From: Microbulbifer flavimaris
Lineage (GTDB): Bacteria > Pseudomonadota > Gammaproteobacteria > Pseudomonadales > Cellvibrionaceae
Assembly (NCBI RefSeq): GCF_001641755.2
Contig: NZ_LRFG02000003.1
Span: 124,001 to 188,000, forward strand
Direction of reading: 5' to 3'
DNA: 64,000 bases
Below, piece by piece: positions 34,943 to 42,902 of this stretch (positions are counted from its first letter, which is position 1; every line of letters starts with the position of its first letter). The notes under the pieces are model-generated. The model made no database searches. It saw only the letters and a program-made list of their open reading frames with translations, and had not been told where the DNA came from. Both the position numbers and the translations under genes were made by a program.

Positions 34943-35827
34943 TTACTCCAATAGCGTAACTGTCACCCGCAAGGTATCGCGATACTGCCCCGCCATACGC
35001 CCTTTTGTTTCACCAATTTGCACGCTGATATTCCTCAAGCGCCGACCATTTTCCGGTGCAGAAAAACTGCGACTGTCCTTGCCCCGCTGAAGGGACAACT
35101 GCTGGCCGTCCAGCCAGGCCCGGTAGGGCACAGCCGTGTTCTCCCCCTTGAGAGACACATGCTGCAGCTGGCCATTGTTTTCGGACGCCACCGCCAGGTT
35201 GTAGGCACCATTTGCGCGCACCGCCAACATCGCAGACAGAGTCTCCCCCTCCTCCAGCTCACCAAAGTTCATGCCCGCAGACCTGCCCAGCTGGCTCTGT
35301 GCATTGCCGGCCAATTGCAGGTCAGCCTGTGGTGCTACCCGTGCGGAAAGGCGGAAATCGAGATCCCGCACCCACTGGCCATTGGCAAATACCCGCAGGA
35401 CAAACGTATTGCCGTAGTCGCCAATCCTGCGCGCCTGGCCAACCGGTAATTTCACAGCGAGGTCCAGGGTGTAGCCCCTCGCAACCGGCTCGAATTGCAA
35501 CCAGCGCTGCTCACTGCCATTCATGGGTATCACCCGGTCGCCCCGGTCCCGGAAGCTCAGGTTCAGCGGCTGACCCGGACCGCGCAGTTGCGCACCTGAT
35601 GCAGGCAGCAGTGCAACACCGAAACGACAGCGTCCCTGGGCGCCGATCGTCAATCGCAGAGGATTGATTCCATCCCTGTTTGCAAAGGGGTAATAGACCA
35701 GCCCCACTGCACCCTCCAGAGAAAGTGAAGTGACAGAACAGCTTTCACTTTCTGGATCGTCAGCTTGTGCCCGGACGCCCACCGGCAACAGGAGGAAGCA
35801 ACACAATAGCAGCCAGCCCCTTCTCAT
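34943..35827 (-). CDS. Tip-like two-domain pilin/adhesin of the chaperone-usher operon
   Basis: A 294-aa exported protein (signal peptide ending VRAQADD). It ends with a spore-coat-U/pilin-like strand, MAGQYRDTLRVTVTLLE, similar to the GIYSDTITASV end of the major pilin encoded at 39787, which is the donor-strand-competent fold. The preceding ~150 residues form a distinct N-terminal domain with two Cys (about residues 30 and 67) and may be the receptor-binding part, as in two-domain tip subunits such as CsuE. The ATG overlaps the usher stop by 4 bp (ATGA), and AAGGAG is upstream. Last gene before the terminator. Confidence 0.72.
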   Translation of the reverse strand: MRRGWLLLCCFLLLPVGVRAQADDPESESCSVTSLSLEGAVGLVYYPFANRDGINPLRLTIGAQGRCRFGVALLPASGAQLRGPGQPLNLSFRDRGDRVIPMNGSEQRWLQFEPVARGYTLDLAVKLPVGQARRIGDYGNTFVLRVFANGQWVRDLDFRLSARVAPQADLQLAGNAQSQLGRSAGMNFGELEEGETLSAMLAVRANGAYNLAVASENNGQLQHVSLKGENTAVPYRAWLDGQQLSLQRGKDSRSFSAPENGRRLRNISVQIGETKGRMAGQYRDTLRVTVTLLE

Positions 35828-38301
35828 AGTGAAATCCGCTCCTTGATTACACCCAGCTCGACAATGCCAGCCGCCCCCTCCTCGATGGTGAACAATACGC
35901 TGAGACCTTGCCGATCGGGGAATACAATCCGGTACTTGCCGGGCGACAGTCCCTGCGCCACAAATCGGCCACGGCCGTTGGTGAACGTGGTCACCGGCTC
36001 AAATTCGCGCTCATCCGCGGCTGTGATCCGGCCGACCTTCATACCGACGGCATCACCGCGACTATCCAGAACCTCGCCGATCACAGTGATGGAGGCTTCG
36101 GAACCCGCGGTATAGGCGACACCGGAGCGATAGTAGGGAAAGGCATTGCCCTCGATATTGCCCATGTCATAGCCGTAGGGCGGACTTTCCGGCTCCCAGC
36201 GAATCCGGCGCAAAACATAACTGTTGACGGTGGGTACCACGGCCGGGCCAAAATTATCGGCAATTGCGACATGGCCATCCTGTCGCTCGTCCACCAGAAT
36301 ACGGCTACCATCGAGCGTCTCATGCCGTCTGACCATGATGAAGGAATCATTGATCGGGCGCCCCATACCCACGGTGCCATCGGCATAGGCCAGACTGCTC
36401 CCCAGCCGCACCGTGCTGAACTGCGCCGCCGGTTGGTCCGCGTCAGCGAATTCGGTATAGCGGTGATCCAGCCCCAGCTGGAAACGGTTACCCAGGTACA
36501 GGGCACCCAGGTCTCCCTGGTATCCATCGATATCAGACCGCAGGGCTAACCCGCCGGACAAATCACCCACAGTGCCATCAGAGAAACGTCCAAACGTCAG
36601 CTCGCCAATATCATCGAAGCTGTCCCACTGAGCGGTTGCCAGCTGACGCTGGCCCAGCGGTGCGGAAATACGAATCAAACCGCGTACTTCCTCTGACTCC
36701 GTGACTTCCTGCTCCAGCCGCAGCGACAAATTGAAAGGGCCAAAGCGTCGAGTAATATCAAAGCTGTATACCTCTTCTCGAGGATCCTCTTCGAAGATCG
36801 TCTCGGCGTGACGGGCACTGGCAGTCAGATAGCTGCCAAAAGGTCCCGGGGCTGAGTAGCGGGCACGTAGTTCCGTTTTGTACTGGGTACTTGGGGTCAG
36901 CTGCCCGAGATACGTGTACTGTTCATCCCGTGCAACGGCCACCAGGTCCAGCTCGTGGGGACGGCTACTGCCGATCAAGAAGTCGTAAGACCAGCGCAGC
37001 GAAGACGCATTTCCACGACCAATACCTTCCAGATGACTGCTACTGACATTGCCCGCCAGTATCCCCGCTGGCGTAATGACAGATAGCTCGGCGCCACTGA
37101 TCTGCTGGATTTCGGAGGCCTGGTAACTGGCCCCCAGAGTCAGGTAGTCGGTTAACCCGTAACGATAAAAACTGGAAAAAGCCGGCGCATCGTAGTCATA
37201 CTCGATACCGATGCCATCACCCAGGCCGCGCTGGTAACCGGCGTTGAAGGAAAACTCGGAAACCCCCTTTTTCAACAGGGTTGGATCGGAAAAGAGTGAA
37301 AATTCGATCCTTCTCTGGTCGCCAGATGGGTCGGTGATCAGCAGGGCGACCTCATTGACGCCGGCATTCACTGCAAAGTCATTGAGGTCATAGCGTCCCG
37401 GAGGCAAGCGCAACGCATTCTGAAACAAACCATTGATATAGACCTCCACAATGGAGCGTTGGTTGACAGTAAAGCTGCGCGACCCTGTGGGCGTAATATT
37501 CTTCAGTGGCTGAATGTCGGAATATGCCCTTTCGATCGAGAAGCCCAGCAGCGGTGGCGCTACCTGAAACTCCGTCCCGCGATAGAAAATATCCCCCATG
37601 GAATACCGTACCGCCCGCTCCACATCATCGTGGAGCAAACGAACCTCCGTGCGCTGCCAATCAGCACTGCTGCCGAATGCTGAGTCCTGATAGGCGCCAC
37701 CCTCCAGTACCACACGGGGATTGCCAAATAACTGCACTGCGCCGTCCACGTTAAGCAGTGTCGCTCTTCGCTGGTCGTCTTCCAGGGAGTCATCCCAGCG
37801 ATACTCCTCCTGCACATTGACATTCAGATAGGCGGAGCGCTCCGGCAGGTCATAGCCGGACAGGTTGTCGTAATCGACAATATTTGGGCGCAGTGACAGC
37901 TCCTGGGTCTGCCTGCGTGAATCGGCCAGCTCAATCTTTATTTCAAGCGTCGCCGGATCAAAAAAGATATCAATAAATTCTTCAATAAATGCATCGACAG
38001 GAATCGCCTGCTCATCAGCAGATGCGGCGATTCTCTCTATCACATCGGCATTGAAATGACCCGTGGCAAAGTCGGTCCAGCTTTGCTTGTCGATGCTGTA
38101 CAGCGCCGTTCCCGTGACTCCGGCATTCAGGCTACCAACGATGGTTCCATCGATTGAGGCCGGCAAATTGATATAAATAACGTTCGGTTGTGTACCCTGA
38201 GCTGTGACAGGCTCCTGCTTTTGCTGCGTGGCGGCCGCATTCACAGGCAGGATGTAGCCACCCGCAAGCAGGATCACTAGCAGTAAGCGACATATAGACA
38301 C
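35824..38301 (-). CDS. Fimbrial outer-membrane usher
   Basis: An 825-aa usher that threads subunits through the outer membrane. Signal peptide (LLLVILLAGGYILPVNAAA), N-terminal region with INLPASIDGTIVGSL, then the usher core: SRSFTVNQRSIVEVYINGLF, LRLPPGRYDLNDFAVNAGVNEV, GVSEFSFNAGYQRGLG, and barrel strands to a C-terminal carboxypeptidase-regulatory-like module (TFTNGRGRFVAQGLSPGKYRIVF). Divergent from FimD/PapC-type ushers by eye. The GTG at 38301 has AAGGAG 8 nt upstream; a GTG three codons earlier overlaps the chaperone stop (GTGA) but leaves no spacing. Confidence 0.88.
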   Translation of the reverse strand: MSICRLLLVILLAGGYILPVNAAATQQKQEPVTAQGTQPNVIYINLPASIDGTIVGSLNAGVTGTALYSIDKQSWTDFATGHFNADVIERIAASADEQAIPVDAFIEEFIDIFFDPATLEIKIELADSRRQTQELSLRPNIVDYDNLSGYDLPERSAYLNVNVQEEYRWDDSLEDDQRRATLLNVDGAVQLFGNPRVVLEGGAYQDSAFGSSADWQRTEVRLLHDDVERAVRYSMGDIFYRGTEFQVAPPLLGFSIERAYSDIQPLKNITPTGSRSFTVNQRSIVEVYINGLFQNALRLPPGRYDLNDFAVNAGVNEVALLITDPSGDQRRIEFSLFSDPTLLKKGVSEFSFNAGYQRGLGDGIGIEYDYDAPAFSSFYRYGLTDYLTLGASYQASEIQQISGAELSVITPAGILAGNVSSSHLEGIGRGNASSLRWSYDFLIGSSRPHELDLVAVARDEQYTYLGQLTPSTQYKTELRARYSAPGPFGSYLTASARHAETIFEEDPREEVYSFDITRRFGPFNLSLRLEQEVTESEEVRGLIRISAPLGQRQLATAQWDSFDDIGELTFGRFSDGTVGDLSGGLALRSDIDGYQGDLGALYLGNRFQLGLDHRYTEFADADQPAAQFSTVRLGSSLAYADGTVGMGRPINDSFIMVRRHETLDGSRILVDERQDGHVAIADNFGPAVVPTVNSYVLRRIRWEPESPPYGYDMGNIEGNAFPYYRSGVAYTAGSEASITVIGEVLDSRGDAVGMKVGRITAADEREFEPVTTFTNGRGRFVAQGLSPGKYRIVFPDRQGLSVLFTIEEGAAGIVELGVIKERISL

Positions 38302-38306
38302 CGCCG

Positions 38307-39014
38307 TCACTCCTTCTTCACCAGGCGGGCGCCCTGGATGCTGGCGTCCTCCAGGCCGATCAAGCGCAGGGGGATCGATACTGTTTGCCCCGGCAAAATA
38401 GCATCACGGTTCAGCAGTCGCGCAATTTGAAGACCGTCAAAGACCACCGGCCCATCAGCGCTGCCGACAGTGATGGCATAGTTGGAGAGCAATGCGTACT
38501 TGGGACCGGTATTGACCAGCTCCAGAGATGCGCTGCCATCAACCTGTGGCGGGTGGAAATCCATTGCCGTGTCACCCCCTGTGTCGATGTGCACAGGTAG
38601 GCGCAGAGACATCAGCAGGCGTATCTCGGCTTCGTTTTCCCGCCGACCCACCGCCAGCGGCAGCTCATCGACTCTCAGGTAGTAGGAGACACTTTCCGGT
38701 GGTTTTTGACGGCCTTTCCAGCTTACCAGCACCTGCCGAGTCTCTCCCGGTTGCAACAATATCTGCGGCGGTGACACCGTCAGTGGAATCTCTGCTCGTT
38801 CATGCGCCTTTTCAGGCATGTGACGATATTCCATGACATTCAACTCCAGCGCCACGTCAACAGCCTTGGTGGAGGAGAGCGTCAGCACTGCACGGGGCGA
38901 CTGCTCTATGTCGATCTCCAGTCGCGTTGGTGTCACTGACTGGGCAACAGCGTGGGAGATTCCCGCGAAGAGAATAAGAAGAGAAACCGGCAGCAGGCGC
39001 GCTGATATTGTCAT
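38307..39014 (-). CDS. Periplasmic pilus chaperone, second
   Basis: A 235-aa PapD-like chaperone with signal peptide (FAGISHAVAQ). It shows the chaperone beta-sandwich pattern: VTPTRLEIDIEQSPRAVLTL, PPQILLQPGETRQVLVSW, SYYLRVDELPLAV and a C-terminal Ig domain with SLELVNTGPKYALLSNYAI. Its start overlaps the previous stop by one base (TGATG), and its stop lies within 10 bp of the usher start. Two different chaperones in one operon suggests one serves the tip or initiation subunit and the other the bulk pilin. Confidence 0.85.
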   Translation of the reverse strand: MTISARLLPVSLLILFAGISHAVAQSVTPTRLEIDIEQSPRAVLTLSSTKAVDVALELNVMEYRHMPEKAHERAEIPLTVSPPQILLQPGETRQVLVSWKGRQKPPESVSYYLRVDELPLAVGRRENEAEIRLLMSLRLPVHIDTGGDTAMDFHPPQVDGSASLELVNTGPKYALLSNYAITVGSADGPVVFDGLQIARLLNRDAILPGQTVSIPLRLIGLEDASIQGARLVKKE

Positions 39015-39700
39015 CAGTCTTCAGAAATAAGTTGCGGGGCTCCCTGTACTCCACCCACTTTGAATGTCCTGGTGGCACCGGGGGTAATCAGGGTTCGCCC
39101 TGCTGCATTCGCCAGGTCCAGCTGGCCGATCTCATTGCGGCCAAATTTCATTCTCAGCATATCGATGTAAATAAACTCATTCCCTGAGTTCTTGATCGAT
39201 ACGATTACGCCATCCCGAACTGGCCTGTAGCTGGCCAGCTCAGGTTTTGATACGAAACCCTCGTTAGTGACGTGAATTGAAGCCCCAATGCGCAGGATGG
39301 TCTGCACTCCGGATTGCCGTATCCCGCTCAGGCTCAGCGGGAGCTCTTTGGCATAGAGGGTAAAAGAGCGCGACTCTGCCAATGCGCCGCCCACCCACTG
39401 AATCCGCAATGCCTGGGTTTTGCCAGCAGGCACTACAGCCTGTGGCGGGAAAATGACAAAATTATCGTCTGCTGGCGTTGTGACTTCAGTGCCATCCTCA
39501 TTAATCTGCCGTTCAAAAATCTCGAATACAACGGGAAGGTCGACGTTACGGGGATTCCTCATGATCAGGGTTTCGCCGGTAATATCGGCCGGTAACCGCA
39601 GCACAGTCACGGTGGGGTCAAGAGTGAAGGCCTGAGCGCTTTGTACAAACAGCGTGGATAGGAGAAGCCCCGCGAGCAGGCCGCCCATTTTCCGCAGCAT
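39014..39700 (-). CDS. Periplasmic pilus chaperone, first
   Basis: A 228-aa PapD-like chaperone: signal peptide (LLLSTLFVQSAQA), TLDPTVTVLRLPADITGETLIMRNP, FVIFPPQAVVPAGKTQALRIQWV (G1-strand region), SFTLYAKELPLSLSG and a second Ig domain. The ATG at 39700 has AAGGA 8 nt upstream and gives a normal signal peptide; an ATG eight codons earlier directly abuts a hairpin and has no ribosome-binding site. It is the first gene after the major pilin. Confidence 0.87.
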   Translation of the reverse strand: MLRKMGGLLAGLLLSTLFVQSAQAFTLDPTVTVLRLPADITGETLIMRNPRNVDLPVVFEIFERQINEDGTEVTTPADDNFVIFPPQAVVPAGKTQALRIQWVGGALAESRSFTLYAKELPLSLSGIRQSGVQTILRIGASIHVTNEGFVSKPELASYRPVRDGVIVSIKNSGNEFIYIDMLRMKFGRNEIGQLDLANAAGRTLITPGATRTFKVGGVQGAPQLISED

Positions 39701-39724
39701 AGGAATTATCCTTATCCGTTTCAT

Positions 39725-39752
39725 TGGGCGCCCGGTGTTTGCCGGGCGCCCA
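39725..39752 (-). promoter_or_regulatory. Strong 11-bp hairpin between pilin and chaperone genes
   Basis: TGGGCGCCCGG pairs perfectly with CCGGGCGCCCA around a 6-nt loop, 35 bp downstream of the pilin stop and 24 bp upstream of the chosen chaperone start. No U-run follows. In other fimbrial operons such a structure protects the pilin mRNA from 3' decay, giving excess major subunit over assembly proteins; the same is inferred here. Confidence 0.65.
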
Positions 39753-39786
39753 TTCCTTTCTATTGAGCTTTTTATTCAGCCATCGT

Positions 39787-40251
39787 CTAGTTGGGTGTCA
39801 CCGACGCCGTGATCGTATCGGAGTAGATGCCGGCAACCGTCGCCGGATTCTGCAAGGCTACACTGAGACTGCGCGTCTGTACCGCATTCGCCACTGCGGG
39901 CCAGTTGTTGACCGGCGTTGGTCCGGTCAGCTGCGTCGGCCCAAGCAGTCCGCCGCTGACCTCCAGCGTATATCCCACCTTGTTGGGGCCGCTCACCAGG
40001 AAGCCCCCGTTAGCGGACGTGAATGTCACTGTCAGCGTGCCGCCATAGTTACAGATAGGACTCAGCGACTCGGCTCCCTGGGTGTTCGTGGTGGTCATAT
40101 CCAGGTCATCGAAGGGACCATTGACGAATGCGGTGACGTCGCAGGTCTTGCAGAGCTCCCCTTGCAGGGGAATATCGACGCTGTTCCCAGCGTGCGCGCT
40201 TCCCGCGGCAATCATTGCGGCAGCTGCGCCAAGGGCAAAAAATTTCTTCAT
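39787..40251 (-). CDS. Major pilin, spore-coat-U-like
   Basis: A 154-aa exported subunit: signal peptide MKKFFALGAAAAMIAAGSAHA, three Cys in the mature part (Cys34, Cys37, Cys67) and a C-terminal ATVAGIYSDTITASVTP motif typical of SCPU/archaic pilin subunits. The size and N-terminal strand (NSVDIPLQGEL) fit donor-strand polymerisation. Small size, first position in the operon and the stabilising hairpin downstream suggest it is the main fibre subunit. GGAG lies 10 nt before the ATG. Confidence 0.82.
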   Translation of the reverse strand: MKKFFALGAAAAMIAAGSAHAGNSVDIPLQGELCKTCDVTAFVNGPFDDLDMTTTNTQGAESLSPICNYGGTLTVTFTSANGGFLVSGPNKVGYTLEVSGGLLGPTQLTGPTPVNNWPAVANAVQTRSLSVALQNPATVAGIYSDTITASVTPN

Positions 40252-40663
40252 GGGTCAGTTTCTCCTTTACAAACAAACCTCTCGGAGTATCGCGCGACAG
40301 GCCTCCTGCGTCGGTCACGTTCACTCTCGCGCCGTTTCCGAAGCGCTGTACCAGAAAAGCTGATCCTATAAACGAGACAGAGAATCCTCTGACTAATACA
40401 CATCTATTTGCGATCATCTGACTGAGGCACTTGACCGACTCCAACTGCTAGAGAGGAGCCGGGCAATGATGAGTGTATTAGCGGCTGATCATTTTGCGAG
40501 CAATTACAGATAAAGTGACGCAGCCTGCGTTCAGTTTTGATTCGGGTGGAGGAAATGACGACGCAGGTCGTAGAAAGCGACTGGCAGGATAATTTTTCGA
40601 TATGTTTTTGTTATCAATTCCTGAAGGGATGAAATGGCGATTGGCGGCCAGGGTTCTGCGATT
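40252..40663. other. Gene-free control region of the chaperone-usher operon
   Basis: About 410 bp upstream of the pilin gene and downstream of yqaA. A perfect 9-bp inverted repeat, CTAATACAC (40393-40401) and GTGTATTAG (40473-40481), has its arms 71 bp apart and could be a pair of oppositely oriented regulator sites. The segment is more AT-rich than its surroundings. No gene-like frame and no terminator for yqaA recognised. Confidence 0.4.
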
Positions 40664-41095
40664 CTAGATGGCCGACCAGTCCTGTAGAAATACCACGGAG
40701 ATATACCGCAGACACTTTCCGATCCCCACCAGGATGACGAACAGCCAGATGTTGACTCGCATGATGCCCGCGATCAGGGTCAGCGCATCACCTCCCACCG
40801 GCATCCAGGCCAGCAACAGGCTCCAGAAGCCGTAGCGCTGGAACCATTCCTGCGCCCGAGCGATCTGTTCTTTAGAGAAATAGAACCAGCGCCGGTCCTG
40901 GAAGTGCAGCAGATAACGGCCGAGAAACCAATTAACCACAGCGCCCAGTGTATTGCCGATTGTAGCCACGACAACCAGTAACACCGGGTCGCCGCCTTCC
41001 CGCAACAAGGCGAACAGGATCACTTCCGAATAAAACGGCAGGATGGTGGCGGCGAGAAAGGCCGAGGAAAAAAGAATCAACAGTTCGATGATCAC
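40664..41095 (-). CDS. yqaA: YqaA-family (SNARE-associated/DedA-like) membrane protein
   Basis: A 143-aa inner-membrane protein, close to the length of E. coli YqaA (142). Helices around SAFLAATILPFYSEVILFALL, VVVATIGNTLGAVVNWFLGRY and WSLLLAWMPVGGDALTLIAGIM match the DedA/VTT core. The GTG start overlaps the stop of the upstream amidohydrolase gene (GTGA), indicating translational coupling. The DedA superfamily includes lipid flippases and proton-coupled transporters; the role here is unknown but tied to the amidoligase pair by operon structure. Confidence 0.88.
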   Translation of the reverse strand: MIIELLILFSSAFLAATILPFYSEVILFALLREGGDPVLLVVVATIGNTLGAVVNWFLGRYLLHFQDRRWFYFSKEQIARAQEWFQRYGFWSLLLAWMPVGGDALTLIAGIMRVNIWLFVILVGIGKCLRYISVVFLQDWSAI

Positions 41096-41757
41096 CGGCT
41101 CTCCCGCACCAGCCAGCGAAACAAGGCAAAATGCGCCGGCAAATAGAACAGATATTCCGGATGCCACTGGACGCCGATAATAGGCTGGCCGTTGTCGTCC
41201 TCCACCGCCTGGGTGAAGTCATCCAGATCCCGCCCTACCAGCTGCAGGTCCCTGCCCAGTCGGTTGATCGCCTGATGGTGCAGACTGTTTACCCGCAGCT
41301 TTTGCCGTTTGCAGATCCCGGCGAGGTTTGACCCCGCAACCAGGAATACCTGCTTGGTAGGCAGCAGCCCCGGCCGATTGTAGGTCCGCCGGCGCATCTT
41401 GCGAATGTCTACATGCAGGTTGCCACCCCTTACAACATTAATCAGCTGGGCACCGCGACAGATACCGAGCAGGGGCAGGCCGTTACGCAATGCTTGCTCG
41501 ATCCAGGCGATCTCCAGTTGATCCCGCGCGGGATCTGACTTTACTTTGGCGCGCAGGTCACTGTCGTAGTGCTCGGTGCCGATATCGTCGCCACCGCCGA
41601 TAATAATTCCCTGCAGCGGTCGCCCGCTCGGCGGATGGCGCACACTGATTCGTTCCGGTATCGCCCCTGCCAGACGCAACGCGATCGCGGTGCACCACCA
41701 GCTGGGCGACCAGCGGCGGCCATTACCGGTTACACCAATCCGCGGTCTTTCAGCCAT
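41092..41757 (-). CDS. Class-I glutamine amidotransferase-like hydrolase (peptidase C26)
   Basis: A 221-aa protein of the gamma-glutamyl-GABA hydrolase (PuuD-like) group. The Cys-His-Glu triad is visible: Cys100 in LLGICRGAQLINV, His199 and Glu201 in GVQWHPEYLF. IIIGGGDDIGTEHY near residue 51 is also family-typical. Such enzymes cleave gamma-glutamyl amide bonds. Its start lies 28 bp inside the amidoligase gene and its end overlaps yqaA, so the three are translated as a unit. It probably removes what the amidoligase adds, or releases ammonia for it; the sequence alone cannot decide. Confidence 0.87.
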   Translation of the reverse strand: MAERPRIGVTGNGRRWSPSWWCTAIALRLAGAIPERISVRHPPSGRPLQGIIIGGGDDIGTEHYDSDLRAKVKSDPARDQLEIAWIEQALRNGLPLLGICRGAQLINVVRGGNLHVDIRKMRRRTYNRPGLLPTKQVFLVAGSNLAGICKRQKLRVNSLHHQAINRLGRDLQLVGRDLDDFTQAVEDDNGQPIIGVQWHPEYLFYLPAHFALFRWLVRESR

Positions 41758-42707
41758 ATATCTACTGTTTTTTGCCATTCAGCTCGATTCAGCCCCAACA
41801 AGCCCGAACTGGCGTCCATAAAGCGCCGCCCCAGGTCATCGAGCTCATCCGGACGATAGGCGAGTTCTTCCACCACGCACCAGAGATTCCACTCGCCGCT
41901 CAACGACCACTCGGGTTTTTCGATCTGGCAGTTCGGCAGCCGATAGTGGAAAGCGGGGCGCGGCTTTATTTTCGGGTCGTCGATGGCACGCAGCACCCGC
42001 TCCCGGTCGATTTCAGCCAGGATCGGCAGCATATCCAGCGCGCGGTTGCGCGTGGCATTGTGCTGCAGGTAGTCACTGAAAAGGGCGTCCATGGAAGCCC
42101 CTTCCCGCAAGATCAACTGGCGCACATAGAGTTCGGGGTACAGATCAATATAGGGGCTGACACGACGGGCCGGATTGACCTTATGCGCCTCCACCAGCCA
42201 CCACTGCAACAGGGAGAAAGCGCGCAGGTATGCATCGATGGTCGTAGCATTCTGGCGTGGCAACTCCGTATTGATGTGCACTCCATAGGCGGCTAACAGG
42301 GTCTCCTCAGTGCCGATCGCGCCCGCATCCCTCAATTCCGTCATCAGCGGTATCAGCTCGTCGAGCCTGGAAAGCGGCAGGGGTGGGCAGACCACCTCCG
42401 TTGGCACCAGCACCGCAGCCGTCTTGCTGAGGAGCTCGACCCAGTCCTCGCCCTGGCTTTTACCGGCAGTGCGCAGCAGAAAGTCCCAGTCCAGCTCAAT
42501 CCGGAACTCTCCTGCACCCTCGACCTCTACGGCCCGCTGGGCAGCGGACAATTCCGCCACTTCGCCACCCATCGCCGCCTGCAGGGCTTTTGCTGTGCTG
42601 TCCAGGTCGACGCCGGAAAACTCCAGCTCAAAACCCACCCTGCGACACGCACCGGATTCGTTTTCGCGGATCGGCGGCATCACGAAACCGGAATCGCTAT
42701 CGGCCAT
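41730..42707 (-). CDS. Putative amidoligase (glutamine-synthetase-like fold)
   Basis: A 325-aa protein of the Amidoligase_2 type: GFELEFSGV (residues 25-33), EFRIELDWDFL and AAYGVHINTEL are the ATP/metal-site elements of COOH-NH2 ligases related to glutamine synthetase, and SPYIDLYPELYVRQLIL is family-like. These enzymes were predicted by comparative genomics to make amide or isopeptide linkages in unknown metabolites or peptides. ATG at 42707 follows AGGGGGG; the frame also opens one codon earlier at a TTG. First gene of the coupled trio amidoligase-hydrolase-yqaA. Confidence 0.82.
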   Translation of the reverse strand: MADSDSGFVMPPIRENESGACRRVGFELEFSGVDLDSTAKALQAAMGGEVAELSAAQRAVEVEGAGEFRIELDWDFLLRTAGKSQGEDWVELLSKTAAVLVPTEVVCPPLPLSRLDELIPLMTELRDAGAIGTEETLLAAYGVHINTELPRQNATTIDAYLRAFSLLQWWLVEAHKVNPARRVSPYIDLYPELYVRQLILREGASMDALFSDYLQHNATRNRALDMLPILAEIDRERVLRAIDDPKIKPRPAFHYRLPNCQIEKPEWSLSGEWNLWCVVEELAYRPDELDDLGRRFMDASSGLLGLNRAEWQKTVDIWLKDRGLV

Positions 42708-42902
42708 CAATATCCCCCCTACGCAGCTTCAGAATCATTGCGCCACGGTGCTCACCCTAACATGGACGGCTGACTGCTGTCGCAGCCTGGCCCTGCTACT
42801 GCCTGCTCTGCTTGCTATTGGATGATTTTTTTCTATTTAGCAAATAGCCCACCCTGCCTTCTTTCTGGGCAAAGACGGGTGCTCGATAAGTCCTGTCCTC
42901 CG

